Origin: an uncultured Roseiflexaceae bacterium
Lineage (GTDB): Bacteria; Chloroflexota; Chloroflexia; Chloroflexales; Roseiflexaceae
Length of the DNA: 64,000 nt
Reading direction: 5' to 3'
NCBI GenBank assembly: GCA_937988885.1
Contig: CALKHR010000136.1
Location: forward strand, 1 to 64,000
Shown: in pieces, positions 16,530-25,422 of the stretch
Position numbering within the stretch: the stretch's first letter is position 1
How the letters are laid out: each line of letters begins with the position of its first letter
Translations under genes and position numbers: made by a program
Notes under the pieces: generated by a model
Seen by the model: the letters and a program-made list of their open reading frames with translations, nothing else
What the model was told of the DNA's origin: nothing
Databases searched by the model: none

Positions 16530-16879
16530 ACGTCGATCGCCACCACGAGCGAAGTTTTCCCCCACTCGGTTAGGTCCTCGTTATGAATCGGCTGATATTT
16601 GCTCACCACCAACCGCCGTGCGAGCGCGTCCTCCTCGGCGTCCTCCACCAAGCGCGCTCGGCCCTGTAGCTCCGTATCACGGATGCGCACACTGACTGCG
16701 GGTTGCTTCTGGGCGTTTTTCACCCAATCGGACTTGTTGCCGCCACCCGAAAGCATGTAGATTGTGTTGCCCTCAAGCGCGAACCAAATTTCGATGGTGT
16801 GCGGTCGCCCGCTCACCCGCCCGACGGTGGTCAGGTAACAGTTGGCCTCCTGCGCGAGATCCTGTTTGTGTGTTGACAC
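16526..16879 (-). CDS. Deazaflavin/F420-type nitroreductase family protein
   Basis: The 117-residue protein is a small split-barrel flavin-fold protein of the nitroreductase/deazaflavin-dependent (DDN-like) family. TTVGRVSGRPHTIEIWF and MLSGGGNKSDWVKNAQKQP are typical segments. Members bind F420 or FMN and reduce quinones or nitro compounds, or act as F420-dependent oxidoreductases. The frame extends to a TTG at 16912, but GTG 16879 sits 7 nt after AAGGAG and gives the usual N-terminus. It converges on the kinase gene with a 4-nt overlap of stop codons. Confidence 0.82.
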   Translation of the reverse strand: MSTHKQDLAQEANCYLTTVGRVSGRPHTIEIWFALEGNTIYMLSGGGNKSDWVKNAQKQPAVSVRIRDTELQGRARLVEDAEEDALARRLVVSKYQPIHNEDLTEWGKTSLVVAIDV

Positions 16880-17223
16880 AGGGTGACTCCTTATCTGCTT
16901 GGGCGGTTCCAAAGACCCGCTTTTGGCATCAGCTAAAAAGCAGAAGAATAGCGTGCGGTGGAAGGGATGTTCTGTCGGTGCTGGCCCAAATTTGGTATGA
17001 TGTTGCGTGAGCGCTTTTCATCGTACCACAGCGGCGTTTGCCTCTACACTGTTCTTTTGGCCAGGAGCGCTTAGCATAGGCTGTGCATCGCAAGGCGGTA
17101 TGCTTGCAGGGCGAAAAAGGAACATGACGAAATAATGACTCTCGGTCTGGAGTGGGCGATTTATATGAACTTTTTACCTTTAACATTCGTTATACTTCAC
17201 ATCTAGACAAAAAAGGAGGTGAT
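16880..17223. other. Intergenic region between divergent genes
   Basis: About 340 bases without a supported gene. The right end is AT-rich. It contains TATACT (17191-17196) and AAAGGAGGTGAT directly before ATG 17224, so transcription of the secreted protein gene probably starts near 17203. The -35 element is poor. Confidence 0.5.
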
Positions 17224-17922
17224 ATGCGAATGAATCAACTGTTCTCACAGTTTCGTGCTAAGGTTGCAGCGATGTCGATGCGCATGCGTCTCGCGTTTAT
17301 CGCGATGCTCACGCTGGTGATCGTGGTGCCTGGGGCGGTTTGGGCTGCCGATTACAGCCTAACGCCTGCGCAGCCGGTTGTGGACGCCGGGCGCGAGTTG
17401 AAGTTCAGCGGCTCCGGCTTCATCACTGGCGAGCTTGTGGTCACGTGGGCGACCGCCCCCGACCAGTCGGTGTTGAGCGGGCCTCAGGCGTCGGCAAGCG
17501 GCAGCACGGGTCAGATCGAATTCACGTTTAAGCTGCCATCGAATGCGCTGAATGGCCGTTGGGCTATGACGGCGTATGGCTTGGATAGCCAGTATCCAGT
17601 GATAACGTACTTCGACGTGAATGGCCGCGAGCCGACCACGACGGCACCGCAGGCTGCTGTTGAGCCGAGCGTTGGCTCAGCGGGCACGCAGTTTGCGTTT
17701 GCGGCGTTCGGCTTCCGCGCGCGCGAGCGCGTGAGCTACTGGGTCACCGCACCGGGTGGTCAAGTGTTCGCCGCGTACCCCGAGGCGGCTTCGGCCACCA
17801 AGGATGGCCGCGTCGATGTGAATTGGCGCGCGCCGAGCAACGCGCAACCGGGCATCTGGGTGATGACCATTCAAGGGATCAAGAGCGGCATCGCTCGTGG
17901 CGTGCCGTTTGAGATTCAATAG
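17224..17922 (+). CDS. Secreted protein with two Ig-like domains
   Basis: The 232-residue precursor has an unusually long signal peptide (about residues 1-41, hydrophobic core FIAMLTLVIVVPGAVWAA). Two related beta-rich domains of about 90 residues follow, separated by a Thr/Ala/Pro linker near residue 138. Both contain a 'G..F...G..F...E.V..WVTAP' pattern and a 'A.G.W.MT..G..S' ending, consistent with Ig-like or IPT/TIG-like folds. Function is unknown; an adhesive or structural surface role is possible. The ribosome binding site AAAGGAGGTGAT matches the full anti-SD sequence, suggesting high expression. Confidence 0.75.
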   Translation: MRMNQLFSQFRAKVAAMSMRMRLAFIAMLTLVIVVPGAVWAADYSLTPAQPVVDAGRELKFSGSGFITGELVVTWATAPDQSVLSGPQASASGSTGQIEFTFKLPSNALNGRWAMTAYGLDSQYPVITYFDVNGREPTTTAPQAAVEPSVGSAGTQFAFAAFGFRARERVSYWVTAPGGQVFAAYPEAASATKDGRVDVNWRAPSNAQPGIWVMTIQGIKSGIARGVPFEIQ

Positions 17923-17944
17923 AACGCTTAAGTTTTGGCATAGG

Positions 17945-17973
17945 GCGTCGATCGGGAGACCGATCGGCGCTTT
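17945..17973 (+). terminator. Intrinsic terminator after the secreted protein gene
   Basis: GCGTCGATCGG pairs with CCGATCGGCGC around a GAGA tetraloop, followed by TTTGTGTTGG. Confidence 0.75.
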
Positions 17974-18403
17974 GTGTTGGGGAATCATCCACAGATTACA
18001 CAGATGATGTTTTGAATGTGGTTGGATGATGATGGTTGATTGCTCTGTTTTGGAAGTGTTTACCAGGTTTATGCTCAATGAAAAGCATTGTCATCTCGAA
18101 CGGTCGAAGCCCTGAGCGAAGCGAATGGAGAGAGATCTCAAAGTGCACTACAATGCAGAGTGATGAGTATTTGCACAAACGGCACGTAGCGTAATGCTGC
18201 TTTTCAACTGATACCCACATCACCCTAAAAAAGGTGCTGTGCGTAGCAGCGCCTCCACATCACAAAAAACGTCTACTACCTTGCTGTCACAGGCTAAAAC
18301 GGGTTTGTTATTGACACAGTCCAACTGGATCTGGTATCACCAGATCACCAAGTCACCACATTCACAAGGAAGAAAAAGGGAAAGAGAGGCTTGCTCTGCG
18401 GGA
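17974..18403. other. Intergenic region with repeat copies, no gene seen
   Basis: This 430-base stretch holds an inverted copy of the CATCTGTG-type repeat (17985-18011) and a GCCCTGAGCGAAGCGAATGGAGAGAGATCTC repeat unit (about 18075-18150). It also holds a hairpin sharing its loop with the 3143 element (18233-18253) and a GATCTGG/CCAGATC hairpin (18328-18346) downstream of rimM. No coding frame is convincing. Confidence 0.6.
18075..18150. repeat. Dispersed repeat unit related to the 7100-7265 tract
   Basis: The unit TTGTCATCTCGAACGG...CCCTGAGCGAAGCGAATGGAGAGAGATCTCAAAG matches the minus-strand units near 7200 in order and content. It is the same family as the spurious 'PERSEGS' repeats. Confidence 0.6.
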
Positions 18404-18934
18404 TTAGGGGATCAAACCGTCGAGCAAGCGGATCACAACGCGGTTATTGGGGATATCTAACAACTGGACGACATCGCGGATCATGGGGATGAGCGCCTCG
18501 GGTTGGTCGGGGCGGGCCACCACCAGCACTTCGTTTGCGCCAGTTTCGAGCACCTCGCGCACCTTGCCGAGCGTTGCGCCATCCTCCGTCTCGACGATGA
18601 GGCCGTAGAGTTGGTGGATGAAATACTCGTCCTCATCGAGTGGGGCGGCATCGCGTTCGCGGATCGCCACTTCGAGGCCACGCAGTTCCTCGGCGGCATC
18701 GCGGTCGGTCACGCCAGCGAGCGTAATGATCAGTAGGCCGGGCTTGTGCTCAAATACGCCGCGCAGTTGGTAGGCTTGGCGCTTGGGGCCAAGGTAGACC
18801 GTTTTGACGCGGCGACGCAAATGCTCCACGTGATCGGTGTAGGAGCGCACTTTCAATTGGCCCTTCAACCCGAACGAGGAGACAATCTGACCGACCAGGA
18901 GCGTATTGTCGATTGTAGGTGTTTCTTGCGACAT
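18404..18934 (-). CDS. rimM: Ribosome maturation factor RimM
   Basis: RimM binds ribosomal protein S19 and helps assemble the 30S head. The 176-residue protein has the N-terminal barrel (LLVGQIVSSFGLKGQLKVRSYTD) and a C-terminal PRC-barrel (DEDEYFIHQLYGLIVETEDG, VLVVARPDQPEALIPMIRDVV). Length and motifs are normal. It is the last gene of the ffh-rpsP-khpA-rimM operon. The usual next genes, trmD and rplS, are absent here. Confidence 0.95.
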   Translation of the reverse strand: MSQETPTIDNTLLVGQIVSSFGLKGQLKVRSYTDHVEHLRRRVKTVYLGPKRQAYQLRGVFEHKPGLLIITLAGVTDRDAAEELRGLEVAIRERDAAPLDEDEYFIHQLYGLIVETEDGATLGKVREVLETGANEVLVVARPDQPEALIPMIRDVVQLLDIPNNRVVIRLLDGLIP

Positions 18935-19014
18935 GACGAGACGTGATTAGGCAAGCGATTAGTAACCAGCACAGGCGAAAGCGCCATCGTGCTGGTTACT
19001 AACCCGTACCTACA

Positions 19015-19242
19015 TCACTCAATATCCACGTGGACGCGCTTACTCTGCCGAGCGGCGGCGACGCTCATCAGATCGCGAATTGCCTTGGCTACGCGCCCGC
19101 TACGCCCGATCACCTTGCCGGTCTCTTCGGGGGCGACCGTCAGTTCATAGGTCACTGTGTAGCGGCCAACGCGCTCTTTGATCTGCACCGCCTCGGGGTT
19201 ATCCACAAGGTTGCGCGCCATATATTCGAGCAGAGCTTTCAT
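19015..19242 (-). CDS. khpA: KH domain RNA-binding protein KhpA
   Basis: The 75-residue protein is a single KH domain with the GxxG loop in IGRSGRVAKAIR, preceded by ELTVAPEETGKV. KhpA binds RNA, often with KhpB, and influences cell division and ribosome-linked processes. The start is ATG 19242 with a GGTGAT ribosome binding site; an in-frame upstream extension to 19287 is not homologous. It sits between rpsP and rimM, its standard position in many bacteria. Confidence 0.93.
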   Translation of the reverse strand: MKALLEYMARNLVDNPEAVQIKERVGRYTVTYELTVAPEETGKVIGRSGRVAKAIRDLMSVAAARQSKRVHVDIE

Positions 19243-19304
19243 GGTATCACCGTATACCGTAATGGTACGACGGGCGACAATCGCCACGTTTTACGCATTA
19301 CCTC

Positions 19305-19589
19305 TTAGGCTTCGGCAGCCGGCGTCTCGGCAATGACCTTACCAGCTTCATCGAGCACGTTCACGCGCTTGAGCAGGTTCACCACCGCATCGCTAGGCTG
19401 GGCGCCCACGCTCAACCAATAGCGAGCGCGATCACCCTTGATGACCAGCTCTTTGGGCTGGCGCACCGGGTTGTAGTAACCGATAATTTCGATGAACTTG
19501 CCATCGCGCGGCGAGCGCTTGTCCGCCACCACAACACGATAGCTGGGCTGCTTGGTCTTGCCGGTCCGTCGTAGGCGAATTGCTACCAT
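19305..19589 (-). CDS. rpsP: 30S ribosomal protein S16
   Basis: The 94-residue protein starts MVAIRLRRTGKTKQPSYRVV, followed by DKRSPRDGKFIEIIGYYNP and RYWLSVGAQPSDAVVNLLK, the invariant layout of S16. It lies 68 bases after ffh and before khpA, in the conserved signal-recognition/ribosome operon. Confidence 0.97.
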   Translation of the reverse strand: MVAIRLRRTGKTKQPSYRVVVADKRSPRDGKFIEIIGYYNPVRQPKELVIKGDRARYWLSVGAQPSDAVVNLLKRVNVLDEAGKVIAETPAAEA

Positions 19590-19657
19590 ATCCTGTGTTT
19601 GCCTCCATGTGTTAGCGCTTAGAGCTAAGTGCGATAAATGGTACGAAATGATAACTA

Positions 19658-20998
19658 TTAGCGTAACCGGCGCATCAGATCGCGGGGATCGATGCCACCT
19701 TTGCCGCCAGCCATCTTCTTCATCATGCGTTGCATTTGTTTGAATTGATTGACCAGCGCTGTCACTTCTTGAACTTGAGTGCCGCTACCCTTCGCAATGC
19801 GTTCTTTACGGCTGCCTTTGATAATTTCAGGGTGGCGTCGTTCTTCTTTGGTCATCGAAAAGATAATCGCTTCGAGGCGCTTCATATCTTTTTCGCTGAC
19901 GAGTTCTTCGTTCCGTGCGATCTGGCTCATGCCAGGGATCATCGCCAAAATCTGCTGCAGCGGGCCGAGCTTGCGCATCTGCTGCATCGCGTTGAGGAAA
20001 TCCTCGAAGTCGAAGGAACCCTTGCGGAGCTTCTTCTCCATCTTCTTGGCTTGTTCCTCGTCGTAGAGCTGTTCGGCGCGCTCGATCAGCGAGAGCATAT
20101 CGCCCATGCCGAGGATGCGCGAAGCCAAACGATCGGGGTGGAACGGTTCGAGCGTGTCTTCCGAGATCTTCTCGCCGCTGCTGAGGAACTTGATCGGCAC
20201 ACCCGTGACAGCGCGCACCGACAGCGCCGCGCCACCGCGCGCATCACCGTCGATCTTCGTCATCACGATGCCCGTCAGGCCCACGCGCCGATTAAACTCC
20301 TCGGCGACCCGCACCGCTTCCTGACCGATCATCGAGTCGACCACCAACAGCTTTTCGGCTGGGTTGGTGACAGCAACGATCCGCTCTAGCTCTTCCATCA
20401 GGCGATCGTCGATCTGCAGACGACCTGCAGTGTCGATCAGCACATAGTTCAAGCCTTCGAGCCGAGCGCGTTGAAGCGCATTTTTGGCGATATCAGCGGG
20501 ATCGGCTTGTGTGCCCTCGGAATGAACTGGAATGTTCAGTTGGCGTCCGAGCGATTCGAGTTGTGTGATCGCAGCCGGGCGATACACGTCGCCAGCTACC
20601 AGCAAAGGGCGCTTGCCCTTCTTGCGAAGGTGCAGGGCCAACTTGGCTGAGAGAGTCGTCTTACCTGCGCCTTGCAGACCCGTCAGCAAAATCACGGTTG
20701 GGCCGGGCTTGCTTTCGAGCAGCGGCACATTCGCCTGACCGAGCAACTCGATCAACTGCTGGTGGACGATCTTGATCACCTGTTGGTCAGGCGTTAGGCT
20801 CTTGGTCACCTCCTCGCCAATGGCCTGTTCGGTCACTTTGGCGACGAAGTCTTTGACGACCTTCAAATTGACGTCGGCTTCGAGCAATGCCAGGCGAACC
20901 TGTTTCATGCCCTCGCGGACGTCATCTTCGGTCAATCGACCTTTGCTACCTAATTTTTGGAAGACCGATTGTAATCGATCGGAAAGGCTTTCAAACAT
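19658..20998 (-). CDS. ffh: Signal recognition particle protein Ffh
   Basis: Ffh is the SRP54 GTPase that binds 4.5S RNA and signal sequences and docks with FtsY. The 446-residue protein has the N domain (residues 1-90) and the GTPase motifs GLQGAGKTTLSAKLA, DTAGRL and TKIDGDARGG. It ends in a Met-rich M domain (MQQMRKLGPLQQILAMIPGM and a C-terminal FKQMQRMMKKM). It is first in the operon and has its own promoter just upstream. Its receptor gene, ftsY, begins at 63088 in the same window. Confidence 0.97.
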   Translation of the reverse strand: MFESLSDRLQSVFQKLGSKGRLTEDDVREGMKQVRLALLEADVNLKVVKDFVAKVTEQAIGEEVTKSLTPDQQVIKIVHQQLIELLGQANVPLLESKPGPTVILLTGLQGAGKTTLSAKLALHLRKKGKRPLLVAGDVYRPAAITQLESLGRQLNIPVHSEGTQADPADIAKNALQRARLEGLNYVLIDTAGRLQIDDRLMEELERIVAVTNPAEKLLVVDSMIGQEAVRVAEEFNRRVGLTGIVMTKIDGDARGGAALSVRAVTGVPIKFLSSGEKISEDTLEPFHPDRLASRILGMGDMLSLIERAEQLYDEEQAKKMEKKLRKGSFDFEDFLNAMQQMRKLGPLQQILAMIPGMSQIARNEELVSEKDMKRLEAIIFSMTKEERRHPEIIKGSRKERIAKGSGTQVQEVTALVNQFKQMQRMMKKMAGGKGGIDPRDLMRRLR

Positions 20999-21054
20999 GC
21001 CTACACTCTGTGTTCAGCACAAAAAAACAGCGATCCGCTCGCGCTGACTCGCAC

Positions 21055-21083
21055 ATTGTAGCCGTAAACGAGGGACGCGTCAA
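21055..21083 (-). promoter_or_regulatory. Promoter of the ffh operon
   Basis: TTGACG (21083-21078) and TACAAT (21060-21055) are spaced 17 nt apart on the minus strand. Transcription would start near 21048, leaving a 50-nt leader before ffh. Confidence 0.75.
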
Positions 21084-21292
21084 ATCTCCCCTAAACGCGG
21101 GTAGATCTACCAAAATGAGCCAAATTGTATTGGCAGAGTCCATGATACACGATTTGTTGCAATTGTGCACGGAGTTTGTCGTGATCTGTTCGCCCGTGCC
21201 GCAATGCGAAGGGGATGCGCGTGCGTTTGATCTGAGTGGCGAGTTGACGATGGTGTGTGTCGATGCGCTGCGATACGCACCGACACACTTAG

Positions 21293-22591
21293 CTAGCGCT
21301 CTTCGATGCGGAAATTGTCGAAACGTGCTTGTGTCTCGGCGTCCACGATCATGCCCGCGGAACCCAGGATCGGCTCAAGACTCTCGACGGTTTTGATGTG
21401 GGTGTCATTGATCGAGATGCTGATCTCCTGTCCGCGTACCTCGATCCGCAGCCGATTCCACGCATTCTTCTCGGTCCGAATGCTAGAATGGCTCAGTGGC
21501 GCAAGTAATTCCGTTGATACGCCAGATGGGTATCGATAGCTCAGTGAGACTTGGCCATTCTCCGATAAAAAGAGCGTGTAGTAGCTGAACAGCTCGGTGT
21601 CACCGAAGATCAGGCCGTACTTGGAATATTCGGAGGAGGCGCGCACCAGCATCGCATCGACCTCGATCAGCGCGTCGCTAACCTCCGATGTGTAGAATGG
21701 CAATGGCTCCTGCCACAGTTGCAGGTTCGGCCCGGTGAACAGCTCCATGGTGCCATCCTCGACCATCGCACCGCCGATGCTCCATTGGCTCGTCTCGGCA
21801 TTGCTGAAGTCGTCTTCCCTCTGAGTGGAGTCCACTTCTCCTTGGAAATTATCGAAGCGCACCACTGCGTTGCCCGTATCGAAGGTGGTGAGGCCGAACG
21901 CGAAGTGTCCTGGCCGCGATTCAAGCTTCCAACGCGAGATCAGACGTGCGCCGTTCACCCAAGCCGAGAATCGCGAACCGTTGTAGCGTAGCTCGATCTT
22001 GTTGACCGCGTTCAGCCCTTCGTTGATGCGGCTGTCGAAGGTCCAGGGTACGAGCTCCTGATAGGTGTTCTCAGTCACCTCGATGAGCCGATAGTAGCCG
22101 GTGCTGCTCAGCGAGAACATCGTGTAGGTGTTCGGGCCGATCTGGCGGAAGCGCACGCCGTATTCTGTGGCTGGATCGCCTGCGACTTGATACACGTCGG
22201 CGGAGATTTCGAAGGTTGAGACACGGGCATCGGCGAGATACAGGCCGTAGGCTGGGTAATTCGGTTGATCAACCTGTATCTCGTAGGCGCCGTCGATCAC
22301 GCGCGTGAGCGATTGGTCCCAACGCTCAAGCTCCTGCTCGAAATCGGCGGTGAAGCGGAGCGGTCGGGCTAACGGCGGTAGTTCGGCGTTGTACGGGGCG
22401 CTAGGCGGTGGTGGCACGGTTGGTTCGACCCAACGTGAGGTGATCGATTCGCGCAGATCGGGCAAGAAAACGAATGCGGCAGCCAGCAATGCTATGCCCG
22501 TCAGCACTAATAGTACGATTGCTTTGAGTACGAATGAGAACTTGTCGGGGGTGCTCTCCCCAGTTGTCTCCTCAAATAAAGGTGGTTGCAT
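21293..22591 (-). CDS. Membrane-anchored protein with two lectin-like jelly-roll domains
   Basis: A single transmembrane helix (about residues 22-47) follows a short cytoplasmic tail. The rest is extracytoplasmic, after a proline-rich linker (PTVPPPPSAP). Two beta-rich domains of about 180 residues (about 75-250 and 258-430) share patterns such as FEISADVYQ, GVRFRQ.G/GLIFGDTELFSYYTLFLS, and a final VRFDNFQ/ARFDNFRIEE. This resembles the concanavalin-like fold seen in DUF1080/LamG-like proteins that bind or cleave sugars. No catalytic residues are obvious. It follows the subtilase gene on the same strand. Confidence 0.7.
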   Translation of the reverse strand: MQPPLFEETTGESTPDKFSFVLKAIVLLVLTGIALLAAAFVFLPDLRESITSRWVEPTVPPPPSAPYNAELPPLARPLRFTADFEQELERWDQSLTRVIDGAYEIQVDQPNYPAYGLYLADARVSTFEISADVYQVAGDPATEYGVRFRQIGPNTYTMFSLSSTGYYRLIEVTENTYQELVPWTFDSRINEGLNAVNKIELRYNGSRFSAWVNGARLISRWKLESRPGHFAFGLTTFDTGNAVVRFDNFQGEVDSTQREDDFSNAETSQWSIGGAMVEDGTMELFTGPNLQLWQEPLPFYTSEVSDALIEVDAMLVRASSEYSKYGLIFGDTELFSYYTLFLSENGQVSLSYRYPSGVSTELLAPLSHSSIRTEKNAWNRLRIEVRGQEISISINDTHIKTVESLEPILGSAGMIVDAETQARFDNFRIEER

Positions 22592-22730
22592 AACAATGCG
22601 TTCCTTGAATTGATCTGCTCTTGTTCGGCTATGCTATCAGTCGCGGGATCGATGTACTACCACCCAGAGATGGGTTTTTTGTATATCTTTTGTTTTATGA
22701 CGATAAATTGATGGCCACGTAACAGTGCAG

Positions 22731-22776
22731 CAAAAACAAAACCACGGGCGGTGCAGGGGATTGCATCACCCGTGGT
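22731..22776 (-). terminator. Terminator after the membrane subtilase gene
   Basis: On the minus strand ACCACGGG (22776-22769) pairs with CCCGTGGT (22748-22741), with inner CACC/GGTG pairing, followed by TTTGTTTTTG. Confidence 0.75.
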
Positions 22777-22804
22777 TGTTGCTGTAGCAAGGTACGTTGT
22801 GGGT

Positions 22805-25198
22805 TTAGCGGGCGTCGAGCGCCGCTGCCACCGCCGCGTAGGCATCGAGCATGCCGTAGCCGTAGGCGTTGCTCGGCAGGTCGCCGCTGAAGCAGCCCAG
22901 CGTGCGGTCGCCGCGATACGGCAGCGCGGTGTCGATCAGGATCTGCTCGGTGCGCTCGATGTCGCCGATCAACGCCGGATTCGCCGACCACATCAGCGCC
23001 ACGACGCCTGCGACGTGCGGCCCGGCCATCGAGGTGCCATCGTTGAGGCCGTAGGTGCCGCCGGGCAGCGCCGAGAGCACATCCACGCCCGGTGCGATGA
23101 TATCGGGCTTGATGCGTTGGCTGCCATCGACCGTCACAGGGCCGCGACTGCTGAACGAGGCTACATTGCCATTCGCGTCGAACGCGCCGACGCTGAACAC
23201 CTCGTCGTAGATCGCGAGCGGCGAGCTAACGGTGCTGCAGCTTGGGCCTTCGTTGCCCGCGCTGACCACCACGAAGATGCCGGCGGCACGAAGCGCTCGC
23301 ACGGCGGGCAGCAGCGATTCTGCATCGCAGCCCTCAAGCTCCGGGCAGCCCCACGAGTTGTTGAGCACGTGCGCGGCGCGGTTGGTGTCGCCGTCGCGCA
23401 GCGGGTCGCCGCCCTGCGGGAAGGGCGCCAGCATAAACTGCAAACAATCGAGGTAGAGGGCCGGGTTGGCTAGGTTGCGGCCCAAGTTCACGCAGCCGAT
23501 CCACTCCGCCTCGGGGGCTACGCCGATGTCACCGCGTCCCACGATCGTGCCAGTGGTGTGCGTGCCGTGCCCACCGATATCGACGGGCGAAGTGCTGGCG
23601 AACCATGGATCGTACCAGTTGTAGTCGTGCTCGCCGTCGCGCCCTCGGTAGTTATCGCGCAGCGCTGGGTGATCGCCTTCGACGCCACTGTCCGATTCGC
23701 CAACCACGATCCCGGCGCCGCGCACATTGAATTCTCTCCACACGCGGTCTGCGCCGATGGCGGAGATATTCCAGGGCGGCTCGTTCGGCGCAGCGAGGTC
23801 GCCCACGCCGAGCTGCAACTCATTGGGCAATGGGCGCAATCGGGGGCTATCGATGATGCGATCGACCTCGGGTTGCATCGAGAGGTAGGCCCGCAGCAAA
23901 GGGCCGCCCTGCACCTCAATCGCGTTCACCAAGTAGTACGGCTGATACTCCACCCCAAATCGGTCGAGCGTTGCCCGCAGATTGGCTTGCGTGGTGTTGG
24001 CGTGCTGCGTCAGCGTGTTGTAGACGAAGGCCAAGCGCTCGGCACGGTCGGTGATGTTGGCGGCCTGGCTGACATCGGCTTGGTCGCGCAGAATGACGAA
24101 CAGGCGCTCGCCGTACAGGCCGGGCTGCCCGCCGCCAAAGTAGATCAGCAGCGCCAATACCGCTGCGCCGATCAGGCTGCCCAACTCCAGGATGCGGTTT
24201 GGCTGGCTGTAGTCGCGGCGGCTGCGCACTCGCAGCACGGCGCTGATCGCCCAAGCCAACAGGAAGCTTTGGAATGCGGCTGTCAGCACTGTGCCGAACA
24301 GCTCGCCACCCTCCAAGCCAAGCAGGATCGTGAACTCGTCGGGGTCGAAGAAGAGCAGCGGGCCAGCCAATGCCGTTGCCAGCAGCCCAGCCACGGGGCG
24401 TGTCGAGCGTCCGGGTGCGCGTCGCGATAGCGCCGCCGCTGCGAAGCCGAGTGGTGGCAGCATCAGCATGAGCGGGATCTGCTGGCCATCGAAGCCGAAG
24501 CTCACCGAGAGCACCAGGAGCACGATGCCCGCCGCCAAGCCACCCAGGCTGACATCGGCCCCGGCATCCCTGCCCAGTTGCGCCAATGGGGCGATCAGCC
24601 GCTTGTCGATCAACAGCGCCGTCATCCAGCCCAACACAATGCTGGCGAGCAGGTTCAACACCGTGTCGAGTAGCGAGCCGAGCGCGCCGTGGAAGAACCA
24701 TGGCAGGCCGACCAGTAAGCCCAGCGCGATCGGCTGTGCGATGCCCGTCACCGTGCCGCTGCCCCGTGGGCCACGGCTGCCCGGACCAAACAGCAGCACC
24801 AGAGCGGCCAGCGTGCCTAGCACGATCTGCACAAGCGACGCGGTTTGAGTCCAGGTGGAAGGGACCAACTTCACCATGCTTAGCACAAAGCCGATCCCGA
24901 TCGCCCAGAGCCATGCCTGATAGATGACGCGATAACGGGGTGGCGGGCCGAAGACGCGCAGTAGGCCGATCGGGAAGGTTTGGGCCAGCGTCAGCACCAG
25001 AATGATGCCGATCCACATTGGGGCTGTGAGCGATTTACCTTCGGCCAGCAACAGCTCGCCTGTGAACCACACAACGATGTGCGTTACGACTGTGAGGGCG
25101 ATCATCCACAGGGTGGCGAGTGCGTATAGACCACTTGGCATACAACCATCGGTATGTTGTTGCGCTGGGGGTGGATCAATCGAAGGAGAACCGTACAT
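22805..25198 (-). CDS. Polytopic membrane protein fused to an S8 subtilisin protease
   Basis: The first half of this 797-residue protein (about residues 20-370) is hydrophobic, with about ten predicted helices. A loop follows (about residues 375-480), then a subtilisin domain. The catalytic triad is in GESDSGVEGDHP (Asp), GGHGTHTTGTIVG (His) and DGTSMAGPHVAGVVALMW (Ser), with the oxyanion Asn in VVSAGNEGP. The domain seems complete and active. Secreted subtilases usually carry a signal peptide and prodomain, so a multi-helix membrane N-terminus is unusual and implies a membrane-tethered protease facing outside. ATG 25198 follows TGGAGAC. Confidence 0.85.
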   Translation of the reverse strand: MYGSPSIDPPPAQQHTDGCMPSGLYALATLWMIALTVVTHIVVWFTGELLLAEGKSLTAPMWIGIILVLTLAQTFPIGLLRVFGPPPRYRVIYQAWLWAIGIGFVLSMVKLVPSTWTQTASLVQIVLGTLAALVLLFGPGSRGPRGSGTVTGIAQPIALGLLVGLPWFFHGALGSLLDTVLNLLASIVLGWMTALLIDKRLIAPLAQLGRDAGADVSLGGLAAGIVLLVLSVSFGFDGQQIPLMLMLPPLGFAAAALSRRAPGRSTRPVAGLLATALAGPLLFFDPDEFTILLGLEGGELFGTVLTAAFQSFLLAWAISAVLRVRSRRDYSQPNRILELGSLIGAAVLALLIYFGGGQPGLYGERLFVILRDQADVSQAANITDRAERLAFVYNTLTQHANTTQANLRATLDRFGVEYQPYYLVNAIEVQGGPLLRAYLSMQPEVDRIIDSPRLRPLPNELQLGVGDLAAPNEPPWNISAIGADRVWREFNVRGAGIVVGESDSGVEGDHPALRDNYRGRDGEHDYNWYDPWFASTSPVDIGGHGTHTTGTIVGRGDIGVAPEAEWIGCVNLGRNLANPALYLDCLQFMLAPFPQGGDPLRDGDTNRAAHVLNNSWGCPELEGCDAESLLPAVRALRAAGIFVVVSAGNEGPSCSTVSSPLAIYDEVFSVGAFDANGNVASFSSRGPVTVDGSQRIKPDIIAPGVDVLSALPGGTYGLNDGTSMAGPHVAGVVALMWSANPALIGDIERTEQILIDTALPYRGDRTLGCFSGDLPSNAYGYGMLDAYAAVAAALDAR

Positions 25199-25422
25199 CG
25201 TTTGTCTCCAGTTCTAGTGCATGAGGAGATAGCGCCAGTTTTGCTTGCAACGCTCAGCGCTTCATGCGAACGTTAGCCTGTATTGTATGCCAATTGGTTG
25301 GGCAATAGGACAACCTGTTTTCGCCTGCCAAAGCAATTGTAGCGTTGTTATGGCGATGCGCTGCATGAAGCAGCGCATCATCAGATCAGTATGGTTTGAT
25401 ATCTCGTCTGGTAATTGCGGAG
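25199..25422. other. Intergenic region with a palindromic hairpin
   Basis: No gene is supported. GATGCGCTGC-ATGAA-GCAGCGCATC (25355-25379) is a perfect 10-bp hairpin downstream of manA. It lacks a T-run and is related to the hairpins near 3143 and 7399. Confidence 0.5.

Noticed and set aside
18311..18340. TTGACA with TATCAC on the plus strand
   Set aside because: The spacer is 18 nt and the -10 is poor; no plus-strand gene follows, and the TATCAC lies in a small hairpin downstream of rimM.
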